Below are positions 22,275 to 33,183 of a stretch of 64,000 nucleotides of DNA, piece by piece (the first letter of the stretch is position 1; each line of letters begins with the position of its first letter). This DNA is from Marchantia polymorpha subsp. ruderalis (lineage: Eukaryota; Streptophyta; Marchantiopsida; Marchantiales; Marchantiaceae). Location of the stretch: contig AP031358.1 in assembly GCA_037833965.1 (NCBI GenBank), positions 18,484,001-18,548,000 on the forward strand, written 5' to 3'. The notes under the pieces are model-generated. The model saw only the letters and a program-made list of their open reading frames with translations. It had not been told where the DNA came from and did no database searches. Position numbers and translations under genes: made by a program.

Positions 22275-25200
22275 ATGGACTCCGCACACGAGGAACCGGA
22301 GCTTCCCTCCGCCATTCAGGACATTGTCCAGCGTCTGGAAGGACAAGGCGAGCCTATAACGAAGCTTCCCGATTTACGCGGGCGAGAATTTCAGGAGTTC
22401 TTTCCTTGGAAGCGTGCATCACTTTCGACAATCACAGGGTGGCGAAGCCAAGTGCGCCATCGAGTGCTGGAGGCAATCGGCAACTGCAACACCTTCGAGA
22501 TTCTGGACGTGCATTATATTTGTGGGGGAGATGTATCGAGGTTTACGGCAAGCGAGTGGGAGATCGTTTTCAGAGGTTTCAGGTCAAGCACCGTTCTAAA
22601 TGAAATAACCCTTTATGATTTGAAATGGAGTTCAGATGCGGAAGTGAAGACCTTGTGCTTAGAGCTGGGGAGAATTCTGAATTCCTCTAGCGTAACAGAA
22701 TTAATGCTGAGGGAGTGCAGATTGAGTGCCAGATGTTGGTCGAATCTCGCCTCAGGACTGCGAGGACATTCCGATTCTAAACTCCAGTCTTTGATTGTAT
22801 GGGACGCGTGGGAGGACGAGAGTGCGGTGAAGCATGTGGCTGAGATGATCAACAGTGCTCCTCTATTAGAAACGTTGAGTTTAAAGAAATGGAAGGAGTG
22901 GGAGGACATGGAGGACGAGACCGTTGGAATCCTGTCCCAGACGTTGATCCAGAGCTCGTCGTTGAGAGATTTGGGCCTAGGAGGCGCGGGGAAGTGGGGA
23001 GGGCCCTTGTTGCTGAAAGCATTGGCCGGAGACGATCGCAACCGATCCATTGAACGTCTTGACTTGTCGCGTATGGATGGACTCGGAGACTGTTTAAGGG
23101 AATTACTTATTTCCAACCCATCATTGAAGGAAGTGAAGCTGTACAAGGTGAAGATGAGTCCTGAGGAATGGCACCAGCTCGGCGAACTCATACGTGACAA
23201 TGCTATAGCGACAACTTTACTTGCTCGGTTTGACTTCTATAACCCTGTTACCTTTTACGATAAGTGGAAGCCAATAGAGGCTCTTGCTCGTTCTGCTAGC
23301 TCCGATGTCAAGGACCCCACACTGGAGCTTGACATAGGGATTTGGGGGAAGGCGGAAGATGAGGTGAAGTTGTCATTAAACCTATTAGGTAGGGTGCTGC
23401 GCGGTGAAATCAAATCTCTCAAATCTCTGATTATACGGCAGAGTGAGAAAACAATTATCACTTTCAGTATCCTCCCGATGAATGGGAAAACTGGAGAAAC
23501 CTCAGTCCCGAAGAGGCTGGAATTATCTGTTCGAAGCAAAGATATTTCGAAGGGAGAATGGGAGGAGCTGCTTCGGTGCATGCGAGGGAACCGCCTCACT
23601 CACTTGGATTTGTCTGACTCTGAACTCGACGAGGAGGCGTTCAGGGACGTGATGGGAGTATTGCAAGTGAACTTGGCTCTCCAGGAAATCGACGTCTCAC
23701 GAACATCGTGGGCAACGGACGGAAAGGCGGCGCTGATTCAAGAGGCCCTGCAGCAGAACAAGGAGCGGGCCGTCTACATGTCCGTGTTCCGAGAAGCCAA
23801 CTTAACATTCGGAGATGCAAAAGCTGGCCGACTCTTCTTATGCGGCTCTCCTCAAGCAGGTAAGATGAGCTGTAAATTCTCAGTTTTTTCCTGAATGTAG
23901 GCCAACTAGCAATCTATGGTTTAGCTTTTCTAAAACTAAGATTGGCACTACAATTGTTATTTTGATCTATACATAATGATGCGTTTATACAAATAGTAAC
24001 GGATAGAAAAAAAAAATCAAATGTGTAAATCACTAATTATGTAACTTCAATCATTTTGGTGATTTATACTTTTATCAGTCGAATTTATTTTCACATATTA
24101 AAATAATATCATGTCATATTGTATCTCAAGAATATCAACTCAAAGCATTTCTAAAGATATTGGTAATAACAAGTTGTGGATTTTGTGATGTGACGTCCAG
24201 GAAAAACTCAACTGCGTAAAACCATGATGAGGATAAATCATAGCTGGCTACACAGAAGCAGTCCATTCATGAAATGGGAGGCATTGTGGAGAACCAAAGG
24301 GATTGAAGTGGAGTTTTTGCAAAACAATGACAAAATGCAAATCTCAGTTTGGGATCTTGCAGGACAATGGATTTTCCGTACCCTTCAAACTGTACTCTTC
24401 CCTCAAACCAACAATTTTTGTGTTTTTCTTTTTGTGTATAGCCCTTTCTGTGAAGAAACATCTTCAATCAAACCAGAATCTTGTTTCAAAACTGAGTTGG
24501 AGGAGTGGTTGAGTTTTATAACATCTAGCACTAAGGTCACAGGACGTGATCTTCCCCAAGTTATTGTTGTGATTTCTCACAAGGATAAAGCCATATCCAC
24601 CTCTTTGAGTTGGGCTCATCCCATAGTGGAAGAATTGACTAAAAGATTCGCAAACTTTGTGGATCTTCGTCCTATTCAAGAGTGTTTTCATGTGGATGCT
24701 CGGAAGAAGAAGCAAGTTAGTTCTCTTAACAAACACATTTTTGAGAATTTCCACAAGGTGTTGAGAGAGAAATCCCCACAAGTTCCCAAATTGTGTTTAC
24801 AGCTCACCTCTCTCTTGGTTACAAACACCAAGAAGAACAAAAGTTTTCCTTTGTGGCCATCCGGAAAGTTTTATGATTTTTGTGTTTCCGATTTGAAAAA
24901 GTTCATTCCATCATCTTCTGCTCACTCTGTTGAACATTCAAGGAGAATGCAATCTATCATATCCTATTTGAATGATGTTGGATCCATCATTTACATCCCC
25001 AACCTTGATTACATCATTGTCGATCCCAACTGGCTCACTAATACCTTCTTGGGTGAGCTGATAACTCTAGGTCAAAACTTTCAAGCTCAAAAGCCAAAGT
25101 CTTCTTATAGTATGAGCTCATACGCAAGCAAGGACGGATTTGTGAGCGAGATTGTCTTTGCTGGACTGATAGAGAAGTTTATGGGAAAGCAACCACGCTT

Positions 25201-27121
25201 TCAACATGTGGATAGAAAGGTGCTTGAAAACATTCTCATCAATTTAGATTTGTGTTTCAAGCTGGAAGATAATTCTGAGTATTTCATTCATTCCTTCATC
25301 CCTGAGCATGCAAGCAAGGAGGAACAGAATCATGGAGAAGGTGCCCACGCGAAATCGATGGATTGGGAAAATAAAGGTGACACTCCACAGTTTGTCGGCA
25401 TACGGATTCAATGCAAAGATGAAAGAACAATGTCACTTACTGCTGCTTTTTTTCCACGCTTCCAGGTGAGCTTCAATCATGATTTCATAAACATAGTGAA
25501 AACATTGTTTGTGTCAAGTTTTGATTGTAATTTGCGTATGATGAATAGAATGCTCCTTTTTTTTTAATGCAACACATTATTCAAATGTTTAACTCAATAT
25601 TTACCAAGTATTCTATGATTGTAAATGTTCATGAGACGCAAGTTGATATCCGAGATGGGTGTTTCCGGGAAGAATGTGAACTTCTCTCGACATTGTCTGC
25701 GACTTTTTCTTGACGGGCATCAGATATATATCGAGCACGTTCAGAATGAAAAGTCCCACAAATACGTTGATGTTCTGATGTTATGCTCGAGTCAAAAGTC
25801 AAAGGAGGCGGCTGTTACATACGTGAGGAAAAATATCGTCCAGGAGTTGATATCATTTTGTGCATCACCGAAAGGCTGTCCAGGGGTGGCGTTAGTGCTC
25901 AGTGTGATCCAAACATTTTGTGTGGAGATGCTGATTCCAAGTCATCTCAGAGGAGCCATCCTGATCGAGAAGTTGAAATCGGATTTCATTCGTAACATCA
26001 ATGACAAACTTGAGGAAATGCCCTTGGAAAGGTTGCACTTGATGGAGAAGGAAGAGTTGATGCACTTGATGGAAAAGGAAGAGTTGTTCCACTATGAGCA
26101 GTGTTGGCCTCGGATTGAAAGGTACACCGGCGGAATATCCGAACTAGCAAGGGATTTGTTGTGGAAGAGCGATGTGGATGCAGTTGTGAATGAGATTTGC
26201 CAGAATCGAATTCTACAGTTAGAGTCATTGCAGGAAGCTATAGATAGCGTGGACAATGATTTGGCTCAGTGTTATCCTAAAGCTGAAAACATGGTTAGCA
26301 ACTCTAATTTTCCACAAATAAAAGATCTCAAACCACCCACATCCAGGTGCTTGAGTCCGGCCAGCACAAGTGTGGAGAATCCTTCGACCCAACTTATTAT
26401 GTCCAAGATTGAGGAGGAAGCAGAAAAGATACTACAAAAGCTTGATGGTTTGGATGAGAGGTTAAGATCAATGCAGAGCTCAATGGGACAGATACTCTCT
26501 GTGCAACAAGAACTGCAGTCAAAGTTAAGTGTCTTCATGTCTAAGGTGGACAAGAGCATTGGCTATTCGCAAGCGTTTCAGCAAGGGAAAATGCCCAAAC
26601 GACCTTACGTTACGGACGATGTGGGACTTTTCTATAGGTTGAGTGCAGGTCTGCATGTCGGGAAAATTGTTCGATTACACTTGATGTGCGAGTCGGTGAC
26701 TGGGTTTCACACTGTCAAAGATCAAGAAGGGTTGAAGTTACGATTGGATTTGGAGAAGTGGGAGTGGATTCGGAGAACTATTGAAATTTCATACAAAGTC
26801 ATATATTATGGTGCAAAGGCTGCACTGACTAAGTTCTGCGGGTTGGGCGAAGCGATTCCGGCCTGGGCAGATTTGGAATCGGATATTGTTAAACTGGATG
26901 GTATTAGCAGTGAAGATCGCAGGGCAGTTCTAACAGGTGGGGAAAGCAAGGAGCTGCAAGAAGCATGGTTGAGGATTCAGCAAATTCTTGCGCCTGAGCT
27001 TGAAAATTGCTATTCCAAAATCTTCAAGTTGTATTTGGTGAGCTTAAAAAAAGGTGGCCATGCATGGGTGTGCGAGAAGTGCATGAATAAAGGCCGTGAT
27101 TGTGGAATTTTGACATGTTAG
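22275..27121 (+). CDS. LRR-Roc-COR (ROCO) protein, TORNADO1-like, copy 1
   Basis: Predicted 1448-aa ROCO protein, the family of plant TORNADO1 (a developmental regulator with a Ras-like Roc domain followed by COR). Three exons: 22275-23859, 24201-25465 and 25625-27121. Exon 1 carries an RNI-type leucine-rich repeat region (about residues 60-510, for example LTHLDLSDSELDEEAF). The P-loop GSPQAGKT (524-531) is split by intron 1 in phase 1. Exon 2 gives WDLAGQ (579-584), the SHKDK G4-like motif (about 654-658), HVDARKKK (about 692) and the COR signature IVDPNWL (about 801-807). Exon 3 adds a coiled coil (about 1209-1260) and a Cys-rich tail (CEKCMNKGRDCGILTC). A 27-bp tandem duplication repeats HLMEKEEL. 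The start is the first in-frame ATG and matches copy 2. The AG before exon 3 is mutated to AA (TTGTAAATG), so splicing here is uncertain; the AG in ACGCAAG 18 bases on would stay in frame. Confidence 0.88.
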
Positions 27122-27736
27122 TATTTAGAAGAGGTTAGAATGCCACTATGCAATTGACAAGCATATGTTTAGACCCTCATGCAATATACAACTCTGGAAA
27201 TTCTTCCTTGCAGTTTTCACAAGAAGAAGTCTTCTATAATTTTTGCCATCATGTCAATCTCACAGTTATGTTTTGAAGAAGATCATTGTTAGGCTAAACT
27301 ATGAAGATGACTTTTCGAGGGTAGAGTGTTCATATTGTCTCGTTGCAAGCCTCACTATGATGAAAACCCTTCCGTTGACAAGTGAGGGTGGTCATGTTGA
27401 GCTTCCACACATATTCCTGACTGATTCTTATGTACCACGATGAAGGTCTAACAAATGTATGATGGACCGGAACTAAAAATTAAGATGTGTTATCATTTTC
27501 AAGTAGTATCCGTGTTTAAACAAGAGAGCAATATAGTCTGAAGAGAATGCTATTCCAATAATTCATGCACAATATCCGATCTGTGAAGCTCAGAAATTTG
27601 CAGCTCATGTGAATCTGCTTTTGGCGCTTCTTTGTATGATCAGAAGATTTCTTAGTAGCCCAACTCCGGTTCGAATGCATCTTACCGGTAGAACAAAACC
27701 TGTGCACAAATTTCTCTCCTATGATATATTCGTTCC
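27122..27736. other. 3' flank of ROCO gene 1
   Basis: Matched by 61784-62374 with many small indels that do not preserve any reading frame, so it is probably 3' untranslated and intergenic DNA. The plus ORF 27243-27443 is not conserved as protein. Confidence 0.45.
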
Positions 27737-27916
27737 CTATTCTTCGCGCGACATCGTGATATCATGCTTTTTCATAGCGGGGTTCTCAGCGCATTTTAAA
27801 TCGCCAGCACGCTCAAAACTGTCACGTGTATAAATGTGGTACTTCCGAAGCACGAATGATCCTGCAATTGGACTGCGTGTGGACGTTGGGTTAAAGAGAA
27901 TCTTTACCTTGAGCAT
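27737..27916 (-). CDS. small conserved minus-strand coding stretch convergent with ROCO (unit 1)
   Basis: A 59-codon open frame: MLKVKILFNPTSTRSPIAGS, then FVLPKYHIYTRDSFERAGD, then LKCAENPAMKKHD to a TAG. Unit 2 preserves the frame (SPIARDFVLPNYHICTCDS and LKCAEITAS) although the DNA has diverged, which suggests past protein-level constraint. It could be one exon of a longer convergent gene; flanking splice sites were not resolved. No family recognised. Confidence 0.4.
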   Translation of the reverse strand: MLKVKILFNPTSTRSPIAGSFVLRKYHIYTRDSFERAGDLKCAENPAMKKHDITMSREE

Positions 27917-28520
27917 AAATTTTCAAAGGATGCACGACCTCGTTTGCTGAATATAATGATGAATGTGATTATGGTTGCAAGTCCTTGACTAGGATATTTA
28001 GTCTGCACTTATCTCGCAGAATGTTAATAACGTATGGTTTGATTGAAACAATCATGGGCGTTAAGTGGACTGGGCTATCTCTCTTTCAGGAAGATCATCA
28101 CCTACAAATGTTGTTTACGCAGTTGCAAATAGTCTTCTGAGAGCAAAGACGAGAACAATCATGGTGATTGCGATGAATTGAACGGAGAAGTATATCACGA
28201 ATCGATTTAGATGCGGTTACACCAGAGGAAATTATACATCTCTGAATAGTCCATATAGTCCAGAAAGCTGCCTTCCAAATCCTCCTCATCGTTGTTAATC
28301 AAGTTGAGCTAGACTCACAGCTTAGACTTAGCGGGTGTACAATTAGTTTGCCAAACCAGATCTGGGATGTGTGCATGCTCCTACGTCACGTCATGCAGTG
28401 TTCACGATGTGCAGATAGAAAATTTTGTCAGGGTTTGTAAAAGCAAGGCAAGAGAGTTACATCGGTAGCAAATGCTCTTGCATCTGATCGTTGAGGCTGT
28501 GCAGTGAATAATTCGATGTC
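27917..28520. other. right-hand tapering part of unit 1
   Basis: Similarity to unit 2 (about 62630-62930) becomes patchy. The last clear matches are ATACATCTCTGAATAG and GTCATGCAGTGTT. No supported gene. Confidence 0.4.
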
Positions 28521-28700
28521 TCACAAGGAAAAGCGAAGCTCCCAGACAGAGCATGAAAAGACATTTGCAGCAGGATATGAGAGTTTTACAGCTGCCACAA
28601 GTCTTCCATTGTCAGCGTGCTTCAGTATTCTCAGTTCTTCAGACACATGGGTCCTGACACGGCCTTGAATTTGTCCTGAGACACTGCGCGAAAATGACCA
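28521..28700 (-). CDS. candidate C-terminal exon, unidentified
   Basis: A minus-strand frame opens after a possible acceptor (ACAAATTCAAG) and reads GRVRTHVSEELRILKHADN, then GRLVAAVKLSYPAANVF to SVWELRFSL and a stop at 28521. The composition is protein-like and the GC content is higher than the surroundings. No homologous copy is visible in unit 2, and no family was recognised. Confidence 0.28.
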   Translation of the reverse strand, partial: WSFSRSVSGQIQGRVRTHVSEELRILKHADNGRLVAAVKLSYPAANVFSCSVWELRFSL

Positions 28701-29283
28701 GAGATTTGCAAAACACACAAAGACTGAAGAGGTACAGCCTCTCCGTGATATTGATGGAATTTTGCATCGGAAATCGCTGCCACCGCTGTTTCTCAAAAGC
28801 AGCAATCTTACGACATCATGGTGTCTCTGGTTTCAGAAAGGGCAATCAATCACTATCAAGGGAGCTCTTCCAGCAGGACCGAGAGGAATCGTCAGTCACA
28901 AATCAGTGACGGGTATGCACAATGAGGGCCTTCTGTTACACAAAAGCCACCGATTTCTTCCATTTCCATTCGCCGCGAGTTAATGGAGGATCGATCATTC
29001 AACTCTACGCGATAAACGCGAAGCAGATCTGATGGTGATCGAACCCCTCGCACACTCGCACACCACTCACTCATCGGTGGCGCCAGAAGCCGTCCAGGAA
29101 TCTCCCACTGGCAGCCCATCTGCGGGGACTGGGCTGCTTCTCGACCATCCCCTGGTGCGTGAGTTCGTCAGGTGAAGCCTGTAATCTACATTATTTTGGC
29201 ATTATAGTTGCGGGAACGGTTTGAATCAATACATGAATAGATTTGAGTATCTGTCAAGCTTGAAGTAGTATCTATACCGTAGT

Positions 29284-29748
29284 ATGGACTCTTTGGCTAC
29301 GCTACTAAAGGGATGGGCCACAGAAGGAACTGACACCGAACGTGAAAATAAGGTTTATGGACAATTCCAAACTGAGGCTATCCTCTTGACGTGGTTTATA
29401 ACCTTCGCATTTGAGAACCCCGAGGTCTTCCGACTTGTTCACGTGGCTCACTTTCAAGCATATTTGCAAATCAGTCACCACAACTATGAATACTTCTGCA
29501 TGAAGTAAATTCGAGTGCTGGACTACGGCTCGTATCTGGAGTCCTTTTCCTCGCAGAGCATCTCGGAGACCCATGAGATTCAAGGTGGAGCGGTTATTTG
29601 TACACTGAATAGAGTCACTGGAATCTCCACCATGCTATATGAAAACCGCTTTCTCGACATGACAACGAGACACGAGTCGAGATTAAATTCTATTGAACTC
29701 ATTAGACTGCAGGCTAGAACAACCGCGACCGATATGCCTCCGGACTGA
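29284..29748 (+). pseudogene. unidentified ORF with one in-frame stop
   Basis: One frame runs 154 codons from ATG 29284 to TGA 29748 with a single internal TAA at 29506. It reads MDSLATLLKGWATEGTDTE, ENKVYGQFQTEAILL, FENPEVFRLVHVAHFQAY, then after the stop VLDYGSYLESFSSQSISETH to TTATDMPPD. A partial relative lies at 63331-63585 (ENAVHGQVEIVAI against ENKVYGQFQTEAI), where the frames later diverge. It is likely the decayed end of a gene that once followed the ROCO gene in both units. Confidence 0.38.
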
Positions 29749-30362
29749 CGGCATACAGCCACCGTGGTGATGGGATTCGTGTGTCACCGTTATGCACACC
29801 ATTCAAGCGGGCAGACCGCTAAATCAGTCGTTAAAGTTTACTGCGAGAGGATTTGGTCTACATACGTAGTGGCCAATACCCCGTCGCTTTCCCTCCTCTT
29901 CTCTCTCTTCAAACCCACGAAAGAGCCAAATGCGTGGAGTGCATTATTTTATTAGTGAGATCTCTTATTCACCATTGCATGTGTTAAATACACACTGAAA
30001 GAAAATAATATCTAACATCTTGGCATCATGCAAGAGATCAAATCTCATATGGCGCAGCGTGCTTTGGACGAAAACTTTGTAGTGATTTCGTAGCTAGCTT
30101 AGATGTTATGTTTGCTGGAAACTATGGGGAATGACCACGAAAATCTGGTTCAACAGCAGCGTGTAACCGGATTTTTTCTTTAAATGAGCCCGCAAGTAGA
30201 ATTCATTCTGTTACGTTTCTCTGGACAGATTCGAGTAATTTTCTTTGACCTGGTGAGCGGGGAAGCTGCTCTTTGTTGTGTTTGGAAGTGTTCACGGATT
30301 TATTTAGTTTACTGAATTCCCAAAGAAATCCTATTGAAAGAGTGTTCTTGAACGCGTCACGA
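29749..30362. other. inter-unit spacer, no gene seen
   Basis: Unique sequence between the two duplication units. No conserved or protein-like frame was supported. Confidence 0.4.
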
Positions 30363-31320
30363 TCATGTTGGGATTTTGGCACATACAAGGACGTTCACTC
30401 CGCCATAGCTCACAATCTTGTCCGCGATGACCTTGGATTTATGTGCGGAGGTTTCCCTAGCGTTAAGAATTTCTTCGAGACTGACCAGTGTACCAACCAA
30501 CCCATTGCTAACTCGCAATTTGCCCACTCCGGACGACGTTTCGTCCGATGGTTTAGCGCAATGCATGCACGAGTCTAAGTTGCTGGTGGCGAAGGGGAGA
30601 GGCAAAAGGGGAGTCCCATTCGCCACACGATGATCCGGCTGCACGCAGTGGACATGGAGCTCGGTTAGAATGTCCCTCACTCTAAAATACAGTCGCTTGT
30701 CACAATTCATAGATCGAAGACTCAATTCATAGATCGAAGACTCCGTCACTGACTTCAGAATCCTGCACTGAAATTACTCCACGATGCACTAGACCCTCCG
30801 GGCGTGGACCTCGAGCTCACCCTTGACCGCGAGGATTTATGTTTCATCTATAGTTTTTGGATACCTTTCGGGTCTTGCTATAAAGACTCGCCCATGCAGA
30901 TTGGACAAGACCTCCGTCACACCAAGATTTAACTTAGACATGTCTATAAGCTGAAAGAAGTCCTCATGATTCCTGATTCATGAGTTTCAAAGAAGCAAAA
31001 TCGAGACGAGAAGAGCACGATTCGTTCTTCGGCTCGTTCTCCTCTTAGTACCAATCGACCGAACGAAAAACGATCTTGGCAACGGTGATAATCTTGGACC
31101 ATGAACAGCCAAGTGCGTGAGTGTGGTCACTTCATCTCCTCATTACACTTCATATTGACCACAACCCAATTGAAACCGAGTTCGGTCCGAGTTTGAGTAC
31201 CGTTGAACTCCAAAATTTCAAGCGCAGACGGAGAATCGAATGTCAAATAGAAATCAAGAATATTTTTCCTGTCACGCTCGAGTTGCCTGTACTGATAATA
31301 AGGGCCAGTTTTGATCGCTA
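30363..31320 (-). pseudogene. broken minus-strand coding remnant in the inter-unit spacer
   Basis: Three protein-like pieces on the minus strand. At 31320-31128, after a CCATTCTAG acceptor-like end: IKTGPYYQYRQLERDRKN, then ILDFYLTFDSPSALEILEF. At about 30940-30780: LNLGVTEVLSNLHGRVFIA and RPERYPKTIDET, stop, LAVKGELEVHARRV. At 30749-30363: a 128-codon frame with YFRVRDILTELHVHCVQPDH and KSKVIADKIVSYGGVNVLVC. Stops separate the pieces, and GELEVHARRV resembles TELHVHCVQP as an internal repeat. The overlapping plus frame at about 30762-30932 (NPALKLLHDALDPPGVDLEL) is also open, so the strand is not certain. Family unknown. Confidence 0.35.
30703..30742. repeat. 20-bp tandem duplication
   Basis: CAATTCATAGATCGAAGACT occurs twice in perfect tandem. 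It adds 20 bases inside the minus-strand coding remnant. This is a recent slippage or duplication event, as no difference has accumulated. Confidence 0.9.
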
Positions 31321-31322
31321 GA

Positions 31323-31442
31323 ATGGCCTCGAGAGTGGAGGATGAACATAACGATGCTGCATTAGTAGCAGGGGCTGGAGCATTATCTTGCGTTCTTCAA
31401 AGTCCATCTTCACAATCCACTTTCACACATGCAAAGAGATGA
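31323..31442 (+). CDS. short ORF, 39 aa, unidentified
   Basis: ATG 31323 to TGA 31442 reads MASRVEDEHNDAALVAGAGA, then LSCVLQSPSSQSTF. The beginning is reminiscent of short 5' exons of plant genes or transposase-derived genes. No continuation or splice partner was identified, so it may be chance. Confidence 0.15.
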   Translation: MASRVEDEHNDAALVAGAGALSCVLQSPSSQSTFTHAKR

Positions 31443-31693
31443 CACTTATTCCTGGCTATATAGAGAACACAAGCAGCGTGCACAGGTTTTGTAGCCACAT
31501 TTCAGAACTTCTCCTTCCCAAGTACACTTCGATCAGAAGCAAGGAGGATAACATAGAAGAGACAACAAAGGTGTTACAGCCATGCAACTGTGCCACACCA
31601 TACTCGTAACGAGAACTCCTCAACTACATAATAGTCGTCAAGAGAAGTCCGCGATACCGGAAAATTCCCAGTTTTGATGATCGAAATGAGTTT

Positions 31694-33183
31694 TTACTCA
31701 ACTGTAAGAATAAGCGTAAGGAATATATGCATCCAACTTTGCATGTTTGTTAGAGGTGCACAAAAGGCTATGACTATGACTTCCTTAATATTTAGACTAT
31801 GACTTTTTTTAGTGTGTAATCTGACCTACTTTATACGACATGTTTTCATTACAATATATTGCATCATAGACAGCACTAGTTAGTATCATACATCGAATAC
31901 CAGTCATGATTTTAAATATATACTTTTAATCTACTTGTAATTATACATAATGTGTTATATTTCATGACCAAGGTAACTAGATCACTCTGCATATGAAAAA
32001 ATATTCAACAGCAACTTACTGTGAATGCAGAGGTTGCTGCGATGGCCTAGTACGAACGATTACACTTCCAAGAGTCAACATTTGCTTTCAAAACGCGGAG
32101 CAAGTTCACATAATGTTTTCCATTAGAATAAAAATATCCCGACATTATGGTACAATGTGTGAAAAAACACACACAATACCTCCAACACTTCCGTCCTTGC
32201 TCCAATTACTTTTACGAAGATTTGAGAATGCATGGGCCACTAAGTCTGTCCTTTTATACGTCGTTCGTTCGACAGTCTCTCTGCCAACATGACTTCACTG
32301 GAAATGTACACTTTGGATGCGCATTTCAACATCAATATCGTAATAAGTCCGGAGCTCTTTGAAAGCATTAAACAAATGATCAAGCATGAAAGAGAGGGGG
32401 CAAAACCCCAAACAACAGCGAATTCAACAGAAAAATGTACCAACAAAAACTTGATCTTTACTCCAAAACCTATGCTCTGAAATCGAATTCAAATCTTACG
32501 TTATTCCGTCTTCATTTCCAAAAGCTTTTGGCCTAGTGCGTTGATTTTTGCATCTGCTCAAGTTAAAAAACACAGTGCAAAATGAAAACATCTAAAGATC
32601 TGAAGATCGAAGGGTCTGACTAAAGAGATTGACAATCCTCGAAAAACACATATCCGCACATTCCAGTTATTCAATTAGCAGATGTCTATCATTAATTTAC
32701 AGGAAAAGAATTATGAGATATTATTACAAATTTGAGCAGCAAACTAAGACCTACAACTCACTCACATTGATACTCAAAGGATTGGGTTGAGAAGGGATCC
32801 CCTTGAGAAGTTGAAAATACATCCATGAAGTACGCATTCTCAATGACAATCGAGATTCACAGGAGCACATGAATGTGGAACAAGTGCGAAAGTAGCTTCG
32901 TGTTGACAAGTTCAAGGCAAAATCATTGATCACAGCTCTCCCTTGAGCAAGAACTGCTGACCCATCTTACCAATGAGGTAAAGCCACCTACCAAAGTCCC
33001 AAGCAGCCTAAGGTGTGATGTTTTACTCATATGATATACTCTGGTGAAGTCACCAGATCCCTGTTATCCGTGCACAATTCCAAAACTTTTTCCCTTGTGT
33101 ACATATGTCCGCTGGACGATTTCAAATGAAGCTCTAATAGCTGACGCTACAACTCTGGTGCTTCCTCTCCAGACGTGATTCCA
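31694..33183. other. 3' flank of STE24 copy 2
   Basis: Matches 4303-5798. No conserved reading frame, no recognised repeat. Confidence 0.5.

Larger units (their letters stand above)
4303..29520 (+). repeat. segmental duplication, unit 1
   Basis: Direct repeat of unit 2. The left edge is sharp: TTACTCAACTGTAAG at 4303 matches 31694, and unrelated sequence precedes both. Similarity is near-identical through the STE24, F-box/kelch and AT-rich regions (offset about 27.37-27.39 kb), then continues through the ROCO gene to about 28430 (partner about 62930). Weaker patches follow, with a last recognisable match near 29341-29520 (partner near 63481-63620). Relative to unit 2, unit 1 lacks 38464-39701 and about 47965-53510 and has an extra block at about 18971-19812. 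Confidence 0.93.

Noticed and set aside
30363..30749. Chaperonin CCT-like reading of the 128-aa minus ORF
   Set aside because: Only a vague resemblance in VIADKIVSYGGVNVLV; no nucleotide-binding or other CCT motif is present.
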